Position numbers and translations under genes: made by a program | Shown: piece after piece, positions 10,610 to 22,157 of the stretch | Layout: each line of letters opens with the position of its first letter | Numbering within the stretch: the first letter of the stretch is position 1 | NCBI RefSeq assembly: GCF_030272615.1 | Contig: NC_081412.1 | Span: 687,266,583 to 687,326,582 of the forward strand | Direction: 5' to 3' | DNA length: 60,000 nucleotides | DNA from: Cryptomeria japonica | Lineage: Eukaryota > Streptophyta > Pinopsida > Cupressales > Cupressaceae | The notes under the pieces: generated by a model | Seen by the model: only the letters and a program-made list of their open reading frames with translations | Database searches by the model: none | What the model was told of the DNA's origin: nothing

Positions 10610-11534
10610 AGATTTTTGTAAAAATTCAAGGATTAAGAGGGAGTTAACAATACCTTATAATCCTCAACAAAATGGGGTAGCTGAGAGGAAAAATAGGACT
10701 ATTATAGAAGCTGCCAAAGCCATGATCCTTGATCAAAATCTAAATATCAAACTTTGGGCAGAAGCAACTAGCACTGGGGTATATATACAAAACAGATGTC
10801 CTCACTCTCACCTTGAAGATAAAACTCCTGAGGAAGTCTTCACCAAAATAAAGCCAGATATCAGCCACCTTAGGATATTTGGGTGTCCTGTCTATATACA
10901 TGTACTTAAAGAGAAAAGACTAAAACTAGAACCTTCTAGAAAAAGGGGAATACTTGTAGGATATAGTGAAACATCCGAGGCCTATAGAATTTATATACAA
11001 GGTCAAAGAAATATTGAACTTAGTAGGGATGTAATCTTTGAAGAAGACTTAGCCTTCAAAAGAGCCCAAAGTACAATAGAACCTAGAATCTATATCCCTA
11101 CTCCTAACATAGAAGAAGATCCTACTCCTGAGCTTCAGAGGGAGAATCCTGAGGAGACTATAGGTGAAACTCAAAACCCACCAAGAGAAAGACCACTATG
11201 GGCCACCAAGACTGTAACAGAAGCTCAGAACTTTGCTGCTCCTTTAGGAACCTTCAAGGAAAGTAAAAGGCCTAATAAATTCACTAGCTATGTTGCCCTT
11301 ATGAATGATCTCTCTAAAGTTGAACCAAACAATGTATCAGATGCACTTGAACATCAAGTATGGAAGGATGCCATGTCTGAAGAGTACCAATCCATTATGA
11401 AGAATGATGTTTGGGAGATTGTTCCTAGGCCAACTAAGAAATCTGTTGTTTCATCTAAATGGCTTTTCAAGATCAAACATGTTGCAGATGGCAGTATTGA
11501 AAAATACAAGGCCAGATATCTGTTATGTTGTTAA
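10578..11534 (+). pseudogene. Copia integrase C-part and start of reverse transcriptase
   Basis: This is the continuation of gag-pol in the shifted frame. It has the second integrase Asp (DNGGEYTS), the catalytic Glu in QQNGVAERKNRT, the GKTPEE-like region, the FGC block and a spacer. It then reaches the RT entry (W..AM..EY.S...N..WE, SKWLFKIKH, KYKAR). The frame ends at once after KYKAR because the RT core is deleted. Confidence 0.9.
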
Positions 11535-12123
11535 TGCTCTAAGTCAATTTATGTGTGAACCTAACGAGATACACCTGATGGCAGTAAAACATATTATGAG
11601 ATACTTACAAGGTACCCTAGACCTTGGTCTTAAATATGAGAAAGTTGATATAGATCTACACGGATTTACAGATTCAGATTGGGTTGGCAACGTGACTGAC
11701 AGAAAAAGCACTTCAAGGTGTTGTTTCAATTTAGGTTCAGCCATGATATCTTGGATCAGCAGAAAGCAGTCTTTTGTAGCTCAAAGTTCCACCGAGGCCG
11801 AATATATTGCAGCTTCTATGGCTGCCCGAGAGGCAGTATGGCTTAGGAAGTTGCTTGTGGGATTGTTTGGAGAACCTATGAAACCTACTATTATTCATTG
11901 TGACAATCAGAGTTGCATAAAACTTTCAGTAAATCCAGTATTCCATGGCAGGTCCAAACATATTGAGATCCCATACCACTATGTACGAGATATGGTTGAC
12001 AGGAATGTAATTCAATTAGAATATGTTTGTACAAGAGATCAAACTGCAGACATTCTGACCAAACCTCTTTCCAGAGTGAAGATTGATCACTTCAGAAAAG
12101 GTTTAGGTATGATAGAAAGGTAA
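11508..12123 (+). pseudogene. Copia reverse transcriptase tail and RNase H
   Basis: The sequence resumes at RPDICYVVN, the end of the RT domain. It continues through HIMRYLQGT to RNase H with GFTDSDWVG, DRKSTSR, WISRKQ, SSTEAEYIA, HCDNQSCI, RSKHIEI and TADILTKPL, ending at a stop shortly before the 3' region. The RT palm with its YVDD box is absent. The junction lies at a GCCAGAT run (11511..11517) that fits both sides of the missing segment. Confidence 0.9.
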
Positions 12124-12686
12124 TCTGCTTTGTAAATAAGATGTTTAATGTGTAAATTTCTTTTGTCATGTTGGGACATTTTGGGTTTCACCCCCTATGT
12201 TCATATCTAAGAGGTGACGATCTCTCAGATTATGAACACTTGTATGCAGACATCATAAGGTGACGATCTTATGATTCTCTAAACTAGTTATCATGTTGGA
12301 TCTCTGGTATGTCATGGATGTGCCATGATGGTGTTGTGGTAAAACATTTGTATAAAATGTTTGTGCACATATCACAACCTGGATAAGATGAGAATTTAAC
12401 CATCCTCATATGTTTATCCGTGGTATTGTGTGTTTAGGCAATACCGATATCACGTGTTCAGGTGATATCTTGTCATAATGAAATGATGAATCTTCTATAT
12501 CACATGGTTAGCTGATACTCTATGTCACATACTTAGAGTGATGTTTTAAATTTGTATCTTGTGTCCTGATGGTACTTCATATCATATGTATAGATGATAT
12601 ATATTCTTGGAGATTGACATTATTCTGGTTATGAAAGAGAAATGTGATGCAGGTTACTTTATCTATCTTCCAAAGCTAAGAGGGAG
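12124..12686 (+). other. Untranslated 3' region of Copia element with polypurine tract
   Basis: No reading frame. The motif GGTGACGATCT occurs near 12214 and 12260 and is shared with the non-autonomous element at 1..2254. The purine tract GCTAAGAGGGAG (12675..12686) abuts the 3' LTR. Confidence 0.8.
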
Positions 12687-13387
12687 TGTTAATGCATTAG
12701 TAGCTTCTGCAAGATAAGACTTCTCTAACCCGTTAATCTCCTTTATTATGTTATGGTTTATTCATCTATGCTATTAGATTATCTGATTTATGCTTTCTGA
12801 ACTGAATATGTTTATCAGATTGTAACATTGATCATGATTATGATATTGGCATTGGATAAAGATGGATTAGACCGACCACTTGCTTAACATAGTTAAGCGT
12901 CGATCTAAATGCTATCGGGCTAATCACCCGATAGCATATTTATGTCGATTCATTTATGAATCGGCATTAATATGCTATCGGGGTATTAACCCGATAGCAT
13001 ATGTAATGCTATTTGTTATCGGGTTTAGTTCATACCGATAAACATTTATAATCGGGCCATTAACAAAGCATCATAACTAACATCGTTTCAACCGAGTGTT
13101 TAAGTATTAAATGTTAGTTACCAAACATAACCGAAATCGGGATGTGCAATATGGAAAGACACCGATCAATAGGTGCCTTGATCGGTCATGTCTTTCAAGA
13201 CATCTATTGACCGGTCTTCTAAAACATATAAAGCCCGACATGAATCATTTGGAGAAGACATATAAAAATATTAATGATCTCTCTCCTTCAGCCTGCAACA
13301 AAACAATCAGATTATCAGACAATATAATCATATAAAATTCTCACATACATAATTTGTTCTTTTATTGCAATTGAATAAAACTTTACA
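12687..13387 (+). repeat. 3' LTR of Copia element
   Basis: 701 bp, about 2 percent diverged from the 5' LTR. The only length change is a net loss of 14 bp at about 13191, exactly at the centre and right arm of the long U3 palindrome. GTAAG follows directly. Confidence 0.95.
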
Positions 13388-13690
13388 GTAAGCATGCAGG
13401 GAGGGCTGCCATTGTATTTGTTTTAAAAGACACAGAATTACAGAATTTAAACTCTTATTCTCTTTCAATTATCACACCATCTGCCACTGGGAGGATTGGT
13501 GCAATACACATATCAATTTGCATTTGCCTGAGGGTTTCTGAATGCATTATTAACAAATTCATATTGTAAACTTGCTAAAAGTTTTCTTTAAACCATCACC
13601 CTCCATTTCACGGCTGGGGAACTGGCAAAGGTTGTGGAATTAAATTTACACCAATGAGATTTTCTGTTAGAGTTCCATTCGGCATATACT
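13388..13690 (+). repeat. Degenerate array, right half after Copia insertion
   Basis: Continues the array of 7515..8114, with GGAACTGGCAAAGG-type units and the phrase CAAAGGTTGTGGAATTA near 13628 that also occurs near 7783. Confidence 0.6.
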
Positions 13691-13925
13691 CGTATACTAA
13701 CATTTGTTCTCACTGCTCGGTGCAAAAAACCAATGAGCCCTACTGAGCTCTTATCCCAAATCCACAAATCACTGCTTTCCAATGATATAAATGCCATTCC
13801 TTCATACTTAAATCATATAAACATATGATTGCAAAAAATAACAATTAAACTTTGCCTGAAAAAATGCATGAAGTGGCAAGCCGGGTCGGGCCCCAAAGTT
13901 GGTCCGGCTAAAAAAAATTTCGTTT

Positions 13926-14225
13926 TCATGCAACTGACCTCTGAAATGCCTCACGAACCTTAAACATACCTCTGGCATCAATCGGCACCATTTTCGGATC
14001 ATTAAACTGAGTTTTGCAACTTTTAGGTGCCTGCGCCACATTTTCACATTTAATCGCTAAGACGTAATTTTCAAACCAGTCAAAACACCTTTCTGGACCT
14101 TGCCATCTGACAGGCGTGTACTCTGATATACAAGCATGAACTCTACCAAACGGTTTTTCAAGAACAATCCCGAGTAAAGAGATATTAATTGTCAAAAATG
14201 ACCAACTGGCTTTGTCGGCACTACG
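13926..14225 (-). pseudogene. Unrecognised coding-like stretch
   Basis: On the minus strand an open frame runs from about 14225 to 13926 with no ATG at its start. The product has a mixed, protein-like composition (for example RVHACISEYTPVRWQG, CFDWFENYVLAIKC and IDARGMFKVREAF). It is not a repeat product and not obviously low-complexity. A second possible segment on the same strand (14332..14470) would encode a hydrophobic beta-rich piece before it runs into reversed hAT sequence. I cannot assign a family. It could be a fragment of a captured gene exon or of an unfamiliar element. Confidence 0.35.
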
Positions 14226-14472
14226 GACCTGATGAAGTCAATGCGCAAGCAACACATGATGCCTTTCTTTAAAATATCAAACGATCTCCGTAGACCCTCA
14301 AATCTGAGACATAGGTACCTTGAAGTACATATCAAAACTTAGAATTCTCAGTTCGACCAAAAGTTTGACTGGGTGCAAATGGTGCGCTCATGAAAACGGC
14401 TACTTTAACTGATACAACAATGAAAGTACGGATAACTGAAACAGATGGCTCAAGAAACCCTCTGAAGAGAGC

Positions 14473-15877
14473 AAGTATGGTCCCATTTGGGAGATCATTG
14501 ATAGGAGATGGCATCATCAGCTTCATAGGCCCATCCATGCGGCAGCCTATTATCTGAATCTGGCATTCTGTTTTATGCCTTCTTTCAAGGCTGATGTGGA
14601 GGTCCTTAATGGGCTATATGCAATCATGGAGAAGATGGGACCTGCCAGTACTTCTCAGATAGACCTTTTTCGAGAGCTACAGTTGTTCTCAGATGCACAA
14701 GGGGAGACCTTCTCTCGTCCTGTCGCCAAAGACGGTAGGACAACTATGATGCCAGGTAAAAATAAATTGTAAGGCTTAATTTTAGTTTTATTCAATACTA
14801 TATTGTAACTTGTTAAATGAGTTCATGAGTGAGACTGATTTTATTTATTTTTCTCATTTCAAACTCAGATCATTGGTGGAACTTTTTTGGCCCAAAGACA
14901 CCAAATATTCAGAAGTTGGCCATTCGCATCTTGAGCCAACCATGCAACGCATCAAGTTGTGAGCGCAATTGGAGTATGTTTGAACACATACACTCCAAGA
15001 GGCGCAATAGATTATCTATGGAGAAGATGAATGATCTCGTCTTTGTTCACTACTACCTCCGCCTGAGAATGAGAAAGAATGCAATAGTTGGCATGTCTCC
15101 TATCATTCTAGATGAGGTTGATCTTGAAGCAAAGTGGGCCAATAAGAATCAGACAGCTCCTGGGACTCCTACAGCTGTATTTAGTGATGATGACATTGAT
15201 TGGATCGACCAAGTAGATATAGAGGCTGAGGCTGTAGCCATGGCAGAGGAGGAGCAGAAGAGAGCACGAGCAGAGACAGGAAATACTGAGACATAGAGTG
15301 ACACAGCTGTTCCTGATGTTGGTGAGCATGACACGGTTGTTCCTGATGTTGGTGAGCATGGCATGCTGTCACGGGGAGCGACTATGGCTGTTGAATCATC
15401 CAGGACCTACTTTAAACGCCTTCGCAGGGGGCCAGGGTGAGAGGCTGCACGACCCTCTGAGCCATAGGCTTGTACATTTGTAGTTGTATTTAGTATTTAC
15501 TATTTACCTTTGGTATTTGTATGAAACATTTGATGATCATCATATGATGACATGGATTTTTTATTCCATGAGTTTTGTAATATTGTATACATTTGACAAT
15601 ATTTATATATCTATGTTTGTTATTTTCTTCAGCTACAATTTGCGTTTATGCTTATGTGATTGATGTATACTTGTGTATGTAATCAAATGAGCCGAGTTTA
15701 ATGATGTTTTTGTGTCTTAAAGGTGTATTCAATAAAGGGTGTCTGAAACAAGTTTTAAATCTTTAAAAATCTCTATATTTCTTGAGTTTTTCACTTTCCC
15801 GAGTCCAGCCGAGTCTGACACCGAGTCCCGAGTCCGAGTCCGAGTCGGCCTTGCCGAGTCCGAGTCCCGTTTCTTTA
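14473..15877 (+). mobile_element. 3' half of a hAT transposon, left end lost
   Basis: From AGCAAGTATGG at about 14475 this stretch matches 45228..46633 of the complete hAT element closely. That includes exon 5, the intron, exon 6, the downstream region and the CGAGTC-rich terminal repeat ending CGTTTCTTTA. The left junction falls inside exon 5, so over half the element is missing. A TAG (15294..15296) replaces the CAG of the intact copy and truncates the C-terminus. The right end lies against the C-terminal reading-frame remnant of unit A. Confidence 0.85.
14476..15296 (+). pseudogene. hAT transposase C-terminal exons, truncated
   Basis: Exon 5 sequence (about 14476..14753, donor at GTAAAAATA) and exon 6 (14869..15296) encode the C-terminal dimerisation region with CERNWSMFEH and NDLVFVHYYLRLR. 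The frame ends early at TAG. The N-terminal zinc finger and first catalytic residues are absent, so no active protein can be made. Confidence 0.85.
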
Positions 15878-15879
15878 GG

Positions 15880-16181
15880 ATAGAGATTGAAACAGATGTG
15901 GATATCCAAGAGTTGGAAGACAAGATAGCATCATTACAGAAGAGCAGCGAGATCAGATGTATACTACTATGTTCTTGATTGAGAAAACAAAAGAGCTGGA
16001 GCACGGATGGGAGATGACTCTTCTTGCGGCCTTTGATGAGGTCCTTCACTTAGAGGAACGAATGAAGAACCTGCCTGAGATTCCCATTGCAGAGATTGAA
16101 GGGATTACGTCCAGATTCATTGAATATGCCAGAAAGGAACAAGGAAAAGGGAACAAAATTCTAGATGAAAAGTTGTTATGA
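15880..16181 (+). pseudogene. C-terminal fragment of the unit-family reading frame (unit A)
   Basis: The coding-like sequence has one frame change near 15955 and ends in IPIAEIEGITSRFIEYARKE and a TGA stop. It matches the end of the unit D frame (ISMEELDSVLARFLEYARRE) and of the unit C fragment (VSIEELEAVISKFIAYAINE). Like them it stops just upstream of the CCCTAATTAGGG promoter block. The part before it is predicted to be coiled coil. Confidence 0.75.
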
Positions 16182-16293
16182 AATGATGTGGCAATTCAAT
16201 CCCTATTGGAGGATGCTTCCTCATTATTCGTGCCAATTTCTATTGGCTATGTTATGAAAATGCTTATCTAAATAGGGTTATTTTTGTAACAAA

Positions 16294-16400
16294 CCCTAAT
16301 TAGGGCTTAGGTGTCAAAATCTCAGCCCTTGATCTTCTTTAAATCTGGGCCATTCATTGTATTTGAGAATGCTATATAAGCTCTCACTCAATTCATTTGT
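16294..16400 (+). promoter_or_regulatory. Promoter block of unit A
   Basis: The palindrome CCCTAATTAGGG (16294..16305) is followed about 70 bp on by a TATA box (CTATATAAG, about 16370) and a CTCA...CATTTGTAGAGG stretch where transcription probably starts. The same layout occurs in units C, D, E and F, always after the reading frame or the array. Confidence 0.65.
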
Positions 16401-17245
16401 AGAGGTTAAGAAGAATAAGTTTTTTAGCAGCAGAGAAGAAGAGTAGTTATTCACAAAGAATACAAATTTGGTGAAGAGAGAAAGTTGAACAATTGTTGTT
16501 ATATTTTGCTATGAGATCAATGAAATATTAGTTATGGTGTTTTATTGCAATCTTTGTGGCTTCTTACATGGTTGTTTATCTTCTTGAATCACTCTTATTG
16601 AAGATAGTATTTGGATGTTAGAGTTAGATTGAGTGATACATGATGTGCTTGATCTTTTAGTGAAGCTCATAGTCCAAACCACTAGCCTCTTACTGATTGT
16701 AAGTGTGCCCTATGTGGTCAACTGGAGATATTGAAATTGTTTAGGGTTCAATCATTACTTGAATACTGATATGTATCCTATTGATAGTATCTATGTTCAT
16801 TAATGATTCGAATTCCCTTAGAAGATTGCATCGATTCCAGTAGAGTTGTTGTTCTATGGCAATACTGAGATTGGTAGAGTTTCACTAAGATCGCCCTCCA
16901 TTTAGTCATTCGTAGGCTTACTTTAATATAGCCCTCTCTAATCCCTTATCTTTTATCCTTTTTGAAACATCGGTTAGTAGTAGGAAAACCCAGTTCCTCA
17001 TTGGTTAAGTAGTTGCAAGAACCAGCTTTCATAGAAAGTACGTAAGGCCCCTTGATGAAACAGCAAACACAAAGAACATTGGTGCTTATCCACACGTAGA
17101 GAACCTACATATTAGAACCTTGGAGTTGCCTCGATTGATCCTTAGGCGAAATCTTCAGCATTCGGGGAAGCTTTGTTCAAGAGAGGATAAGGTACCTTTG
17201 GGTATTTTATTATGTGTTTGATCGTGTATAAAAGACACATCAACA

Positions 17246-18518
17246 TGTAGTCACCTTCCTTGGTATCCTTGTACTCGTTGATGAAGTCCTCCTCTTGAAG
17301 TTGCATGACGATGTGAGTCTTGCAATCTTCCCTCTTTGCTCCCTTGAGATGTCATTTGCAATCTGCTCCTTTCACTTTCTCCCTTAATCATCTACAAGAT
17401 AACAAGGAAAGGATCAAATATACAAGATATAATATTTACTAATTTTACAGCTCCTTTCATCCATATGTGCTCTGATTTATGTCTGATCAAACAATGTCTT
17501 AGAAGTTAGATCTGATTAAGGTCTGATCTTAGTCTGATCACACATTCTCCATTCTGATATGATCTTTGATTGGTCTGATTTTATGTTTCCGGGTCTGATC
17601 CTCATGTGTGCCAATCTGATTCTGGCTGATTTCCTCATGATCGCTGGGCACAGTGTGCATGTATGCTTGCACAAAATCACATCTCTTTCTCCTAGACTTG
17701 GGCCCATTTTCTACATTGGATTGCACAAGTGATGGCGCGATTTTTATGTTTGTTTGCACAATCTCTTTAAAGAGGAAGACGAATTTTCACCATGCATTTG
17801 CAAAACCTTGAGATTCAATTGCACAAGTTTTGGTGCAAATCTCACCTTCAATTGCACAAGTTTCTTGCTTGAGTGGATTTTATAGGGTTGTTTGCACAAA
17901 GTTGCTCCATCTATTCGATCTCATTTTTGCCGTTGACTTGTATAAGTTTAGTCTTATTTTCCCCTTTGCCTAGACAAATCAATTATTAAGATGTTCATTT
18001 TGATGTTGCATTCTTTCAAATCATCCCATGCTTAGGCACATTTCAAGGGTTAATTTGCACAAATACCACTTGATGAGCAAGCCAATGCCAAGACCATGCC
18101 TTGAGCAAAATTTTGCCTTAGCCAAATTTTTCAATTTCAAATTTCCATAAGTTCATTGCCTTAGAATTTTGCTTTCTCCCAAAGACGAAAATTGAAATGC
18201 ACAAGAGAGGGACTCCATTATACAAGGAAGATTTTATTTGCCTCAAAATCATTATTTTTCCAAAATCAAAGCCTAGAAGGGAATTTCCCAGTTCGCTTAC
18301 CTTGACTTCTTCCCGACAACCTTGGCAATTCTTGCAACATATTGGCATTATTGACAACTTCTTACAACCTCTAGCAATTTTGCAACGTGACCTTTCTTAC
18401 TCACTAGCAAAGGTTAACCACTAAGAGACTGACACTAAGCCAAGACAACAACACAAGAGCAAAGCGAAAAGTGGGGGTCCCCATTTGCAATGGGGTGATG
18501 TGTGAAAACATCACAATA
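17246..18518 (-). mobile_element. Unit F, 5' part (minus strand)
   Basis: On the minus strand this begins near 18518 with TATTGTGATG, a mutated form of the TGTTGTGACC start. The two hairpins and GGGGACCCCC follow, then leader sequence rich in TTGTGCAA. It is cut at 17246..17250 (TGTAG, the right target duplication of unit A) and continues at 3125. The open frames on either strand here have no recognisable domain. Confidence 0.65.
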
Positions 18519-19480
18519 GTGTGGTTGTAGACACCTATGTGGCTGCAAAGACTTTCTAGGGCACATACTTTGCCAATCCAAACCACTTTGAGTGGGATTT
18601 TGCGTTCTTCAAGGACATACATGAATATTTTATGTGGCACGTGTATATGAATGCCTCCATGTACTTTGCTTGGTTAGAGTTTCTCTACCACACTTGCCCG
18701 TATGATTGTAAGATGAAATTGGTGAATGTATCAACATTCTAAATATGACAAGCTTTGTAATGGCCTTTTGTGTGTCTCAAATGGATTTCTGCAGGGTATT
18801 TATGGATGATTAAGTATGTTCTATACATTGATGGCATTATTCAGATGCATTTGAAATTATGAATGCATAGTTGTTGTCTCTATCTTTCCAATTTGTTATT
18901 TGTGATTCTATACCCAATGAATAGGCATCTCTCTAGAATCATATAACAATAGCACATCATCAAACAAAACATAAATTAGTAGTCTAGGAGTAGTAGTTTT
19001 GTGCATCCGTGAATTAGTAATATAACTAAAGATTATATTCAAGAGAGCTGCTAAAAGAACCTATCTCATGTGGGTTATGCTTGCACAATCACATCAACTA
19101 TGTAGGGGTTTTGAGATAGCTAGTTGTACTTGGTTTAGTGACACTTTGGGACCAAACCAACAGGTTGGATTTGGCTATCGATTGGTTTATTACGATATAC
19201 ACCAGGAAACATCCTCTTGAGTTGAAGCTCAACTCAAAAAAAGAAGATGGAACCAACTCTTGTAGAGTTGGCCCAACACTCCATGATTTGTGAATGAGCT
19301 GATTTCACTCGCATGACGACAACCCTGGCCTTGTGAGTGACATTTAGTTCTAGGAAGTGGAGCAGCAGTTTTGGGACCTGTTGCCATTTTATGACACCCT
19401 CGGTCCATCAGTGAGAACCGATCAGAGATATGTTCCATGGACCAGCGCTGCCCAATTGATCAAGGAGAAAAGCAGTGAAA
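18519..19480. other. Unassigned sequence
   Basis: No supported gene. A short plus-strand run (about 18570-18740) is coding-like but has stops nearby and no recognised domain. Two small hairpins occur at about 19219 and 19253. This is either MutS2 intron or flanking repeat. Confidence 0.4.
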
Positions 19481-19529
19481 TCATGGTTTGAAGTGTTGTC
19501 TTGTCGGAAGTTCCTTGGCCCTCTCTTTC

Positions 19530-20000
19530 TCTAGCCTGGAACTTCGGAACCCCGAGGTTCCGAGATTCTTTGCCTTAGCTTCTTTCTTTCCTGCTCCGGA
19601 ACTCCAAGTTTCCGAAGTTCCCTTCCTTCCCTTAGCAAGTTCCTAAGTCTTCAACCCCGGAACTCCTTGTCCAACTACGGAGACCCCGATCCCCAAAGTT
19701 CCCCAACTACGAAGACCCCGGTCTCCGAAGTTCCGAAGTTCCTAAGTCTTCTACCCCGGAACTCTGGAACCCCCAGGTTCTGAAGTTCCTTAGTCTTCTC
19801 CCCCGGAACTCCGGAACCCCCAGGTTCCAAAGTTCCTTAGTCTTCTACCCCGGAACTCCGAAACCCGTTCCTTAGTCTTCTGCCTCGGAATTCCGGAACC
19901 CCCAGGTTCCGAAGTTCCTTGTCCAACTACGGAGACCCCGGTCCCCAAAGTTCCCCAACTACGGAGACCCCGATCTCCGAAGTTCCCCAAACTTGCTTCT
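19530..20000 (+). repeat. GC-rich array built on GGTTCCGAAGTTCC
   Basis: Two interleaved unit types occur. Units of 47 bp start CCCCGGAACTCC and contain ACCCCCAGGTTCC (for example at about 19754, 19801 and 19848, the last shortened). Units of about 30 bp start CCAACTACGGAGACCCCG (about 19671, 19697, 19924 and 19951). GGAACTTCGGAACC-type palindromes recur throughout. G+C is far above the surroundings. Confidence 0.85.
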
Positions 20001-21070
20001 GGCTTGCAACACTTCCGGATGGCGTGATCGACACTCAAGGCTTTAAATGCTCCGACAGTTTTGGTGACTTATGCACTTTTTTTGTGGAGCCACAAGGGTG
20101 CATTTAATGTTTTTGGCAGGATTTCCATCAAGGGAGGTACGGGCCATGCTTGGTGACTTATGTCATGCCTGACTTTGGAAGGTCAGTCAATCTATCCTCC
20201 TAAGAATTGCCTTTGGAGGTATGGCTAGGTTGCTTGCATGTACAAGTCAGGTGCATGCACTTCCCTGCACTTCCAGAGTGACATGCAGGGGTCATGATCA
20301 CCATTGTAACCCATTTTTTCTATATAAAGGTTGTCAAGCCTCATTGTAAAGGGTTCTCTCCCTACTGCCTTGAGCTTTCTTATGCTCTTCTCTTCTCTTG
20401 AAGACTTGTAATTTTTGCATTTCTGCAACTGTAAGACTAGCATTTGGCCTTACGATTAATTGAAGAACACTATTCTTGCCTTCTTTCAACCTATTTATGT
20501 TGTGTATGCTTTCTTACCTTCATCATAGGTTCATGTTGTGGCTCTTTCTCTTCATATATGCTGTGTTAACTCATTTTCTGAGTGTGAATTGTGGGAATCC
20601 TTCTCCCCTCTTGGCATTCAGTGGATTCTAACCTTCATCTATGCATTGGGGTTACTCATATAACTGAAAGTTGTGCATCTTCAGGGTGTTTCAGTTAATT
20701 ACTTGTGTCATTTGGGTAGGGAGAACTATCTCTTCTTGGTGCATCACCTCCCTTGTTTCAAGCAATTTCTCTCTTCTTTTTTCCTCTACAAGTTGTTAGG
20801 GTAGGCTTAGGAGTTAGTTTTAAAGTGTTGACTTGGTTCAACACCTGCACCTGGATAGAGAAGGAAGTCGGCCTTCTCCAGAGATTCAACCCCCTTGCAC
20901 AAGGTCCCACACTTCGGGGTTGTTTCCATGTTTCACAAGGTTGCTGAGTTGATAGCTCAGCAAGGGTACAAGCTTTTGTGATAACAGGACCCAACACCAC
21001 ATCTTTGTGTTTCTGTTTGAATTGTTGGTATTGTTGCAGTCTCAAAGAAAGAAAATCAGTCACTTGATTT
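20001..21070 (+). repeat. Probable LTR or LTR remnant with promoter
   Basis: It contains a TATA box (TATATAAAGG, about 20321), a C/T-rich stretch after it and a G/T-rich tail. This is the U3-R-U5 order of a plus-strand LTR in which the array at 19530-20000 would lie in U3. I could not find a matching pair of ends with a target duplication, so the boundaries are open. Confidence 0.4.
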
Positions 21071-21683
21071 TCATTTCCATGGTATTTAAAACATAGTGTA
21101 TTTATGAAGCAGAAAGAGAATTCTATAGGAGATTTCTGTCATTAACTGAAAGGTAGGAATGATAATAAGGACAGAATATGATGAGGAACCTTACATGCAA
21201 ATATTTTTTCTTTAGTGTAAATTCAAATCAGATCATAAGGAATAATTGAGCTGTGCAGAATTCATGTAAATACTGAAAAAAGGCAAACCCTTGCTAAATG
21301 CTGAGTGCAAATGCAAGGAAAAAAATCCCCCATTTCTTATCCATGCAACTAGAGTAGCAGAGACAAAAATTACAAAAATTTCTTAACTCCAACAAAATAA
21401 CTTGGAAAAAATCTATTTCATTAAATTCTAGGGTTGTTTTCTAATTTAGAGTATTTAAAAATAATGAAACTCAAATTCTCGATTTGCCCACACTACAGAA
21501 GCAGTTGCTTAAAAATTAAGCTATTCTATGGAAAACGAAAGATATCATTAGCAAACCCACAAAAACATAAAATAGATAGTTTTCTTCTGTTAATATGTTT
21601 CCAACATAATGAATGAAAACAAATCTAAGAATTAAAATTTCTTTTGTGCATTTAAGTCCACAGTCCAGGAAACATATAGATAC

Positions 21684-22157
21684 CTTCTTTTGCCTAACTG
21701 ATACATAGCCACTTGTATCAGCTTCCTTGCTGCTCACAATCTTCTCAATATCACTAGCCTTAACACGAAACTTCATACTTCCCAGCTGCACCAATAAACT
21801 GCCATCATCTTTTGAAGGGGTTTCTGCAACAGTGGCTAATTTACTACCTAATCTTTTAACAACAACTTGATCTCCAATCTTGGGAATAGGCAAATTAGTC
21901 TGAACAGTATTTGTCTGGGAATTCAACACCTCTTTAGCAGTTGAACAGTATTTTCCCACTATAGAAGCTATATCTGCTTGAGTTTTTCTCATGAATTCTG
22001 ATATATCTGTGTTTTCTCCATATATTTTCTTCTCAAACTTTGCAATGGCTTCATCAATCTGATACTTTGCTTCAGTTATCTCTTTGTTCACAGCATCCAC
22101 TTCCATCAGCTTCAAGTCCACTTCGCGTTCATTGAGATCTTCTGTCTCACCAAGAAG
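21684..22157 (-). CDS. MutS2 exon 3 (linker between ATPase and C-terminal domain)
   Basis: 158 codons, phase 0. The 3' splice site is TGCTGTAG before CTTCTTGG, and the donor is AAG/GTATCT at 21684/21683. The product begins with LLGETEDLNER and a charged coiled-coil region. A KOW-like beta module follows (IPKIGDQVVVKRLGSKLATVAE ... GSLLVQLGSMKFRVKASDIEKI), as found between the ATPase and Smr domains of plant MutS2 proteins. There is no stop before the donor, so at least one further exon is expected. The Smr domain normally found there is not visible in 1..21683. The intron before this exon is 25.6 kb. Confidence 0.85.

Larger units (their letters stand above)
8120..13387 (+). mobile_element. 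Copia (Ty1-like) LTR retrotransposon with deleted reverse transcriptase
   Basis: A 5,268-bp element with paired LTRs, an initiator-Met primer site, gag-pol in the order gag, protease, integrase, reverse transcriptase remnant and RNase H, a polypurine tract and a GTAAG target duplication. Integrase lying before the RT remnant is the Ty1/Copia order. A one-base insertion and a large RT deletion make it non-autonomous. I counted 13 substitutions plus one 14-bp indel between the two LTRs over about 700 bp, close to 2 percent, so it is one of the younger elements here. It interrupts a repeat array inside unit A. Confidence 0.95.
3131..17245 (+). mobile_element. Unit A: large LTR-like unit with inner ORF remnants, itself invaded
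   Basis: The unit runs from TGTTGTGACC at 3131 to CACATCAACA at 17245, flanked by TGTAG on both sides. In order it carries the two-hairpin module (3131..3175), an array of palindromic repeats (about 3640..4875), an N-terminal fragment of the family reading frame (4906..5553), later insertions including a Copia element and a hAT fragment, the C-terminal end of the family reading frame (about 15880..16181), the CCCTAATTAGGG promoter block (16294) and about 0.9 kb to the end. TG...CA ends with a 5-bp duplication are the signature of an LTR-retrotransposon integrase. No second LTR is present, so it is either a solo LTR of unusual size or a new type of unit. It is inserted into minus-strand unit F. 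Confidence 0.75.

Noticed and set aside
15298-15483. Short plus-strand frame after the hAT stop
   Set aside because: It is the out-of-frame reading of the transposase C-terminal tail.
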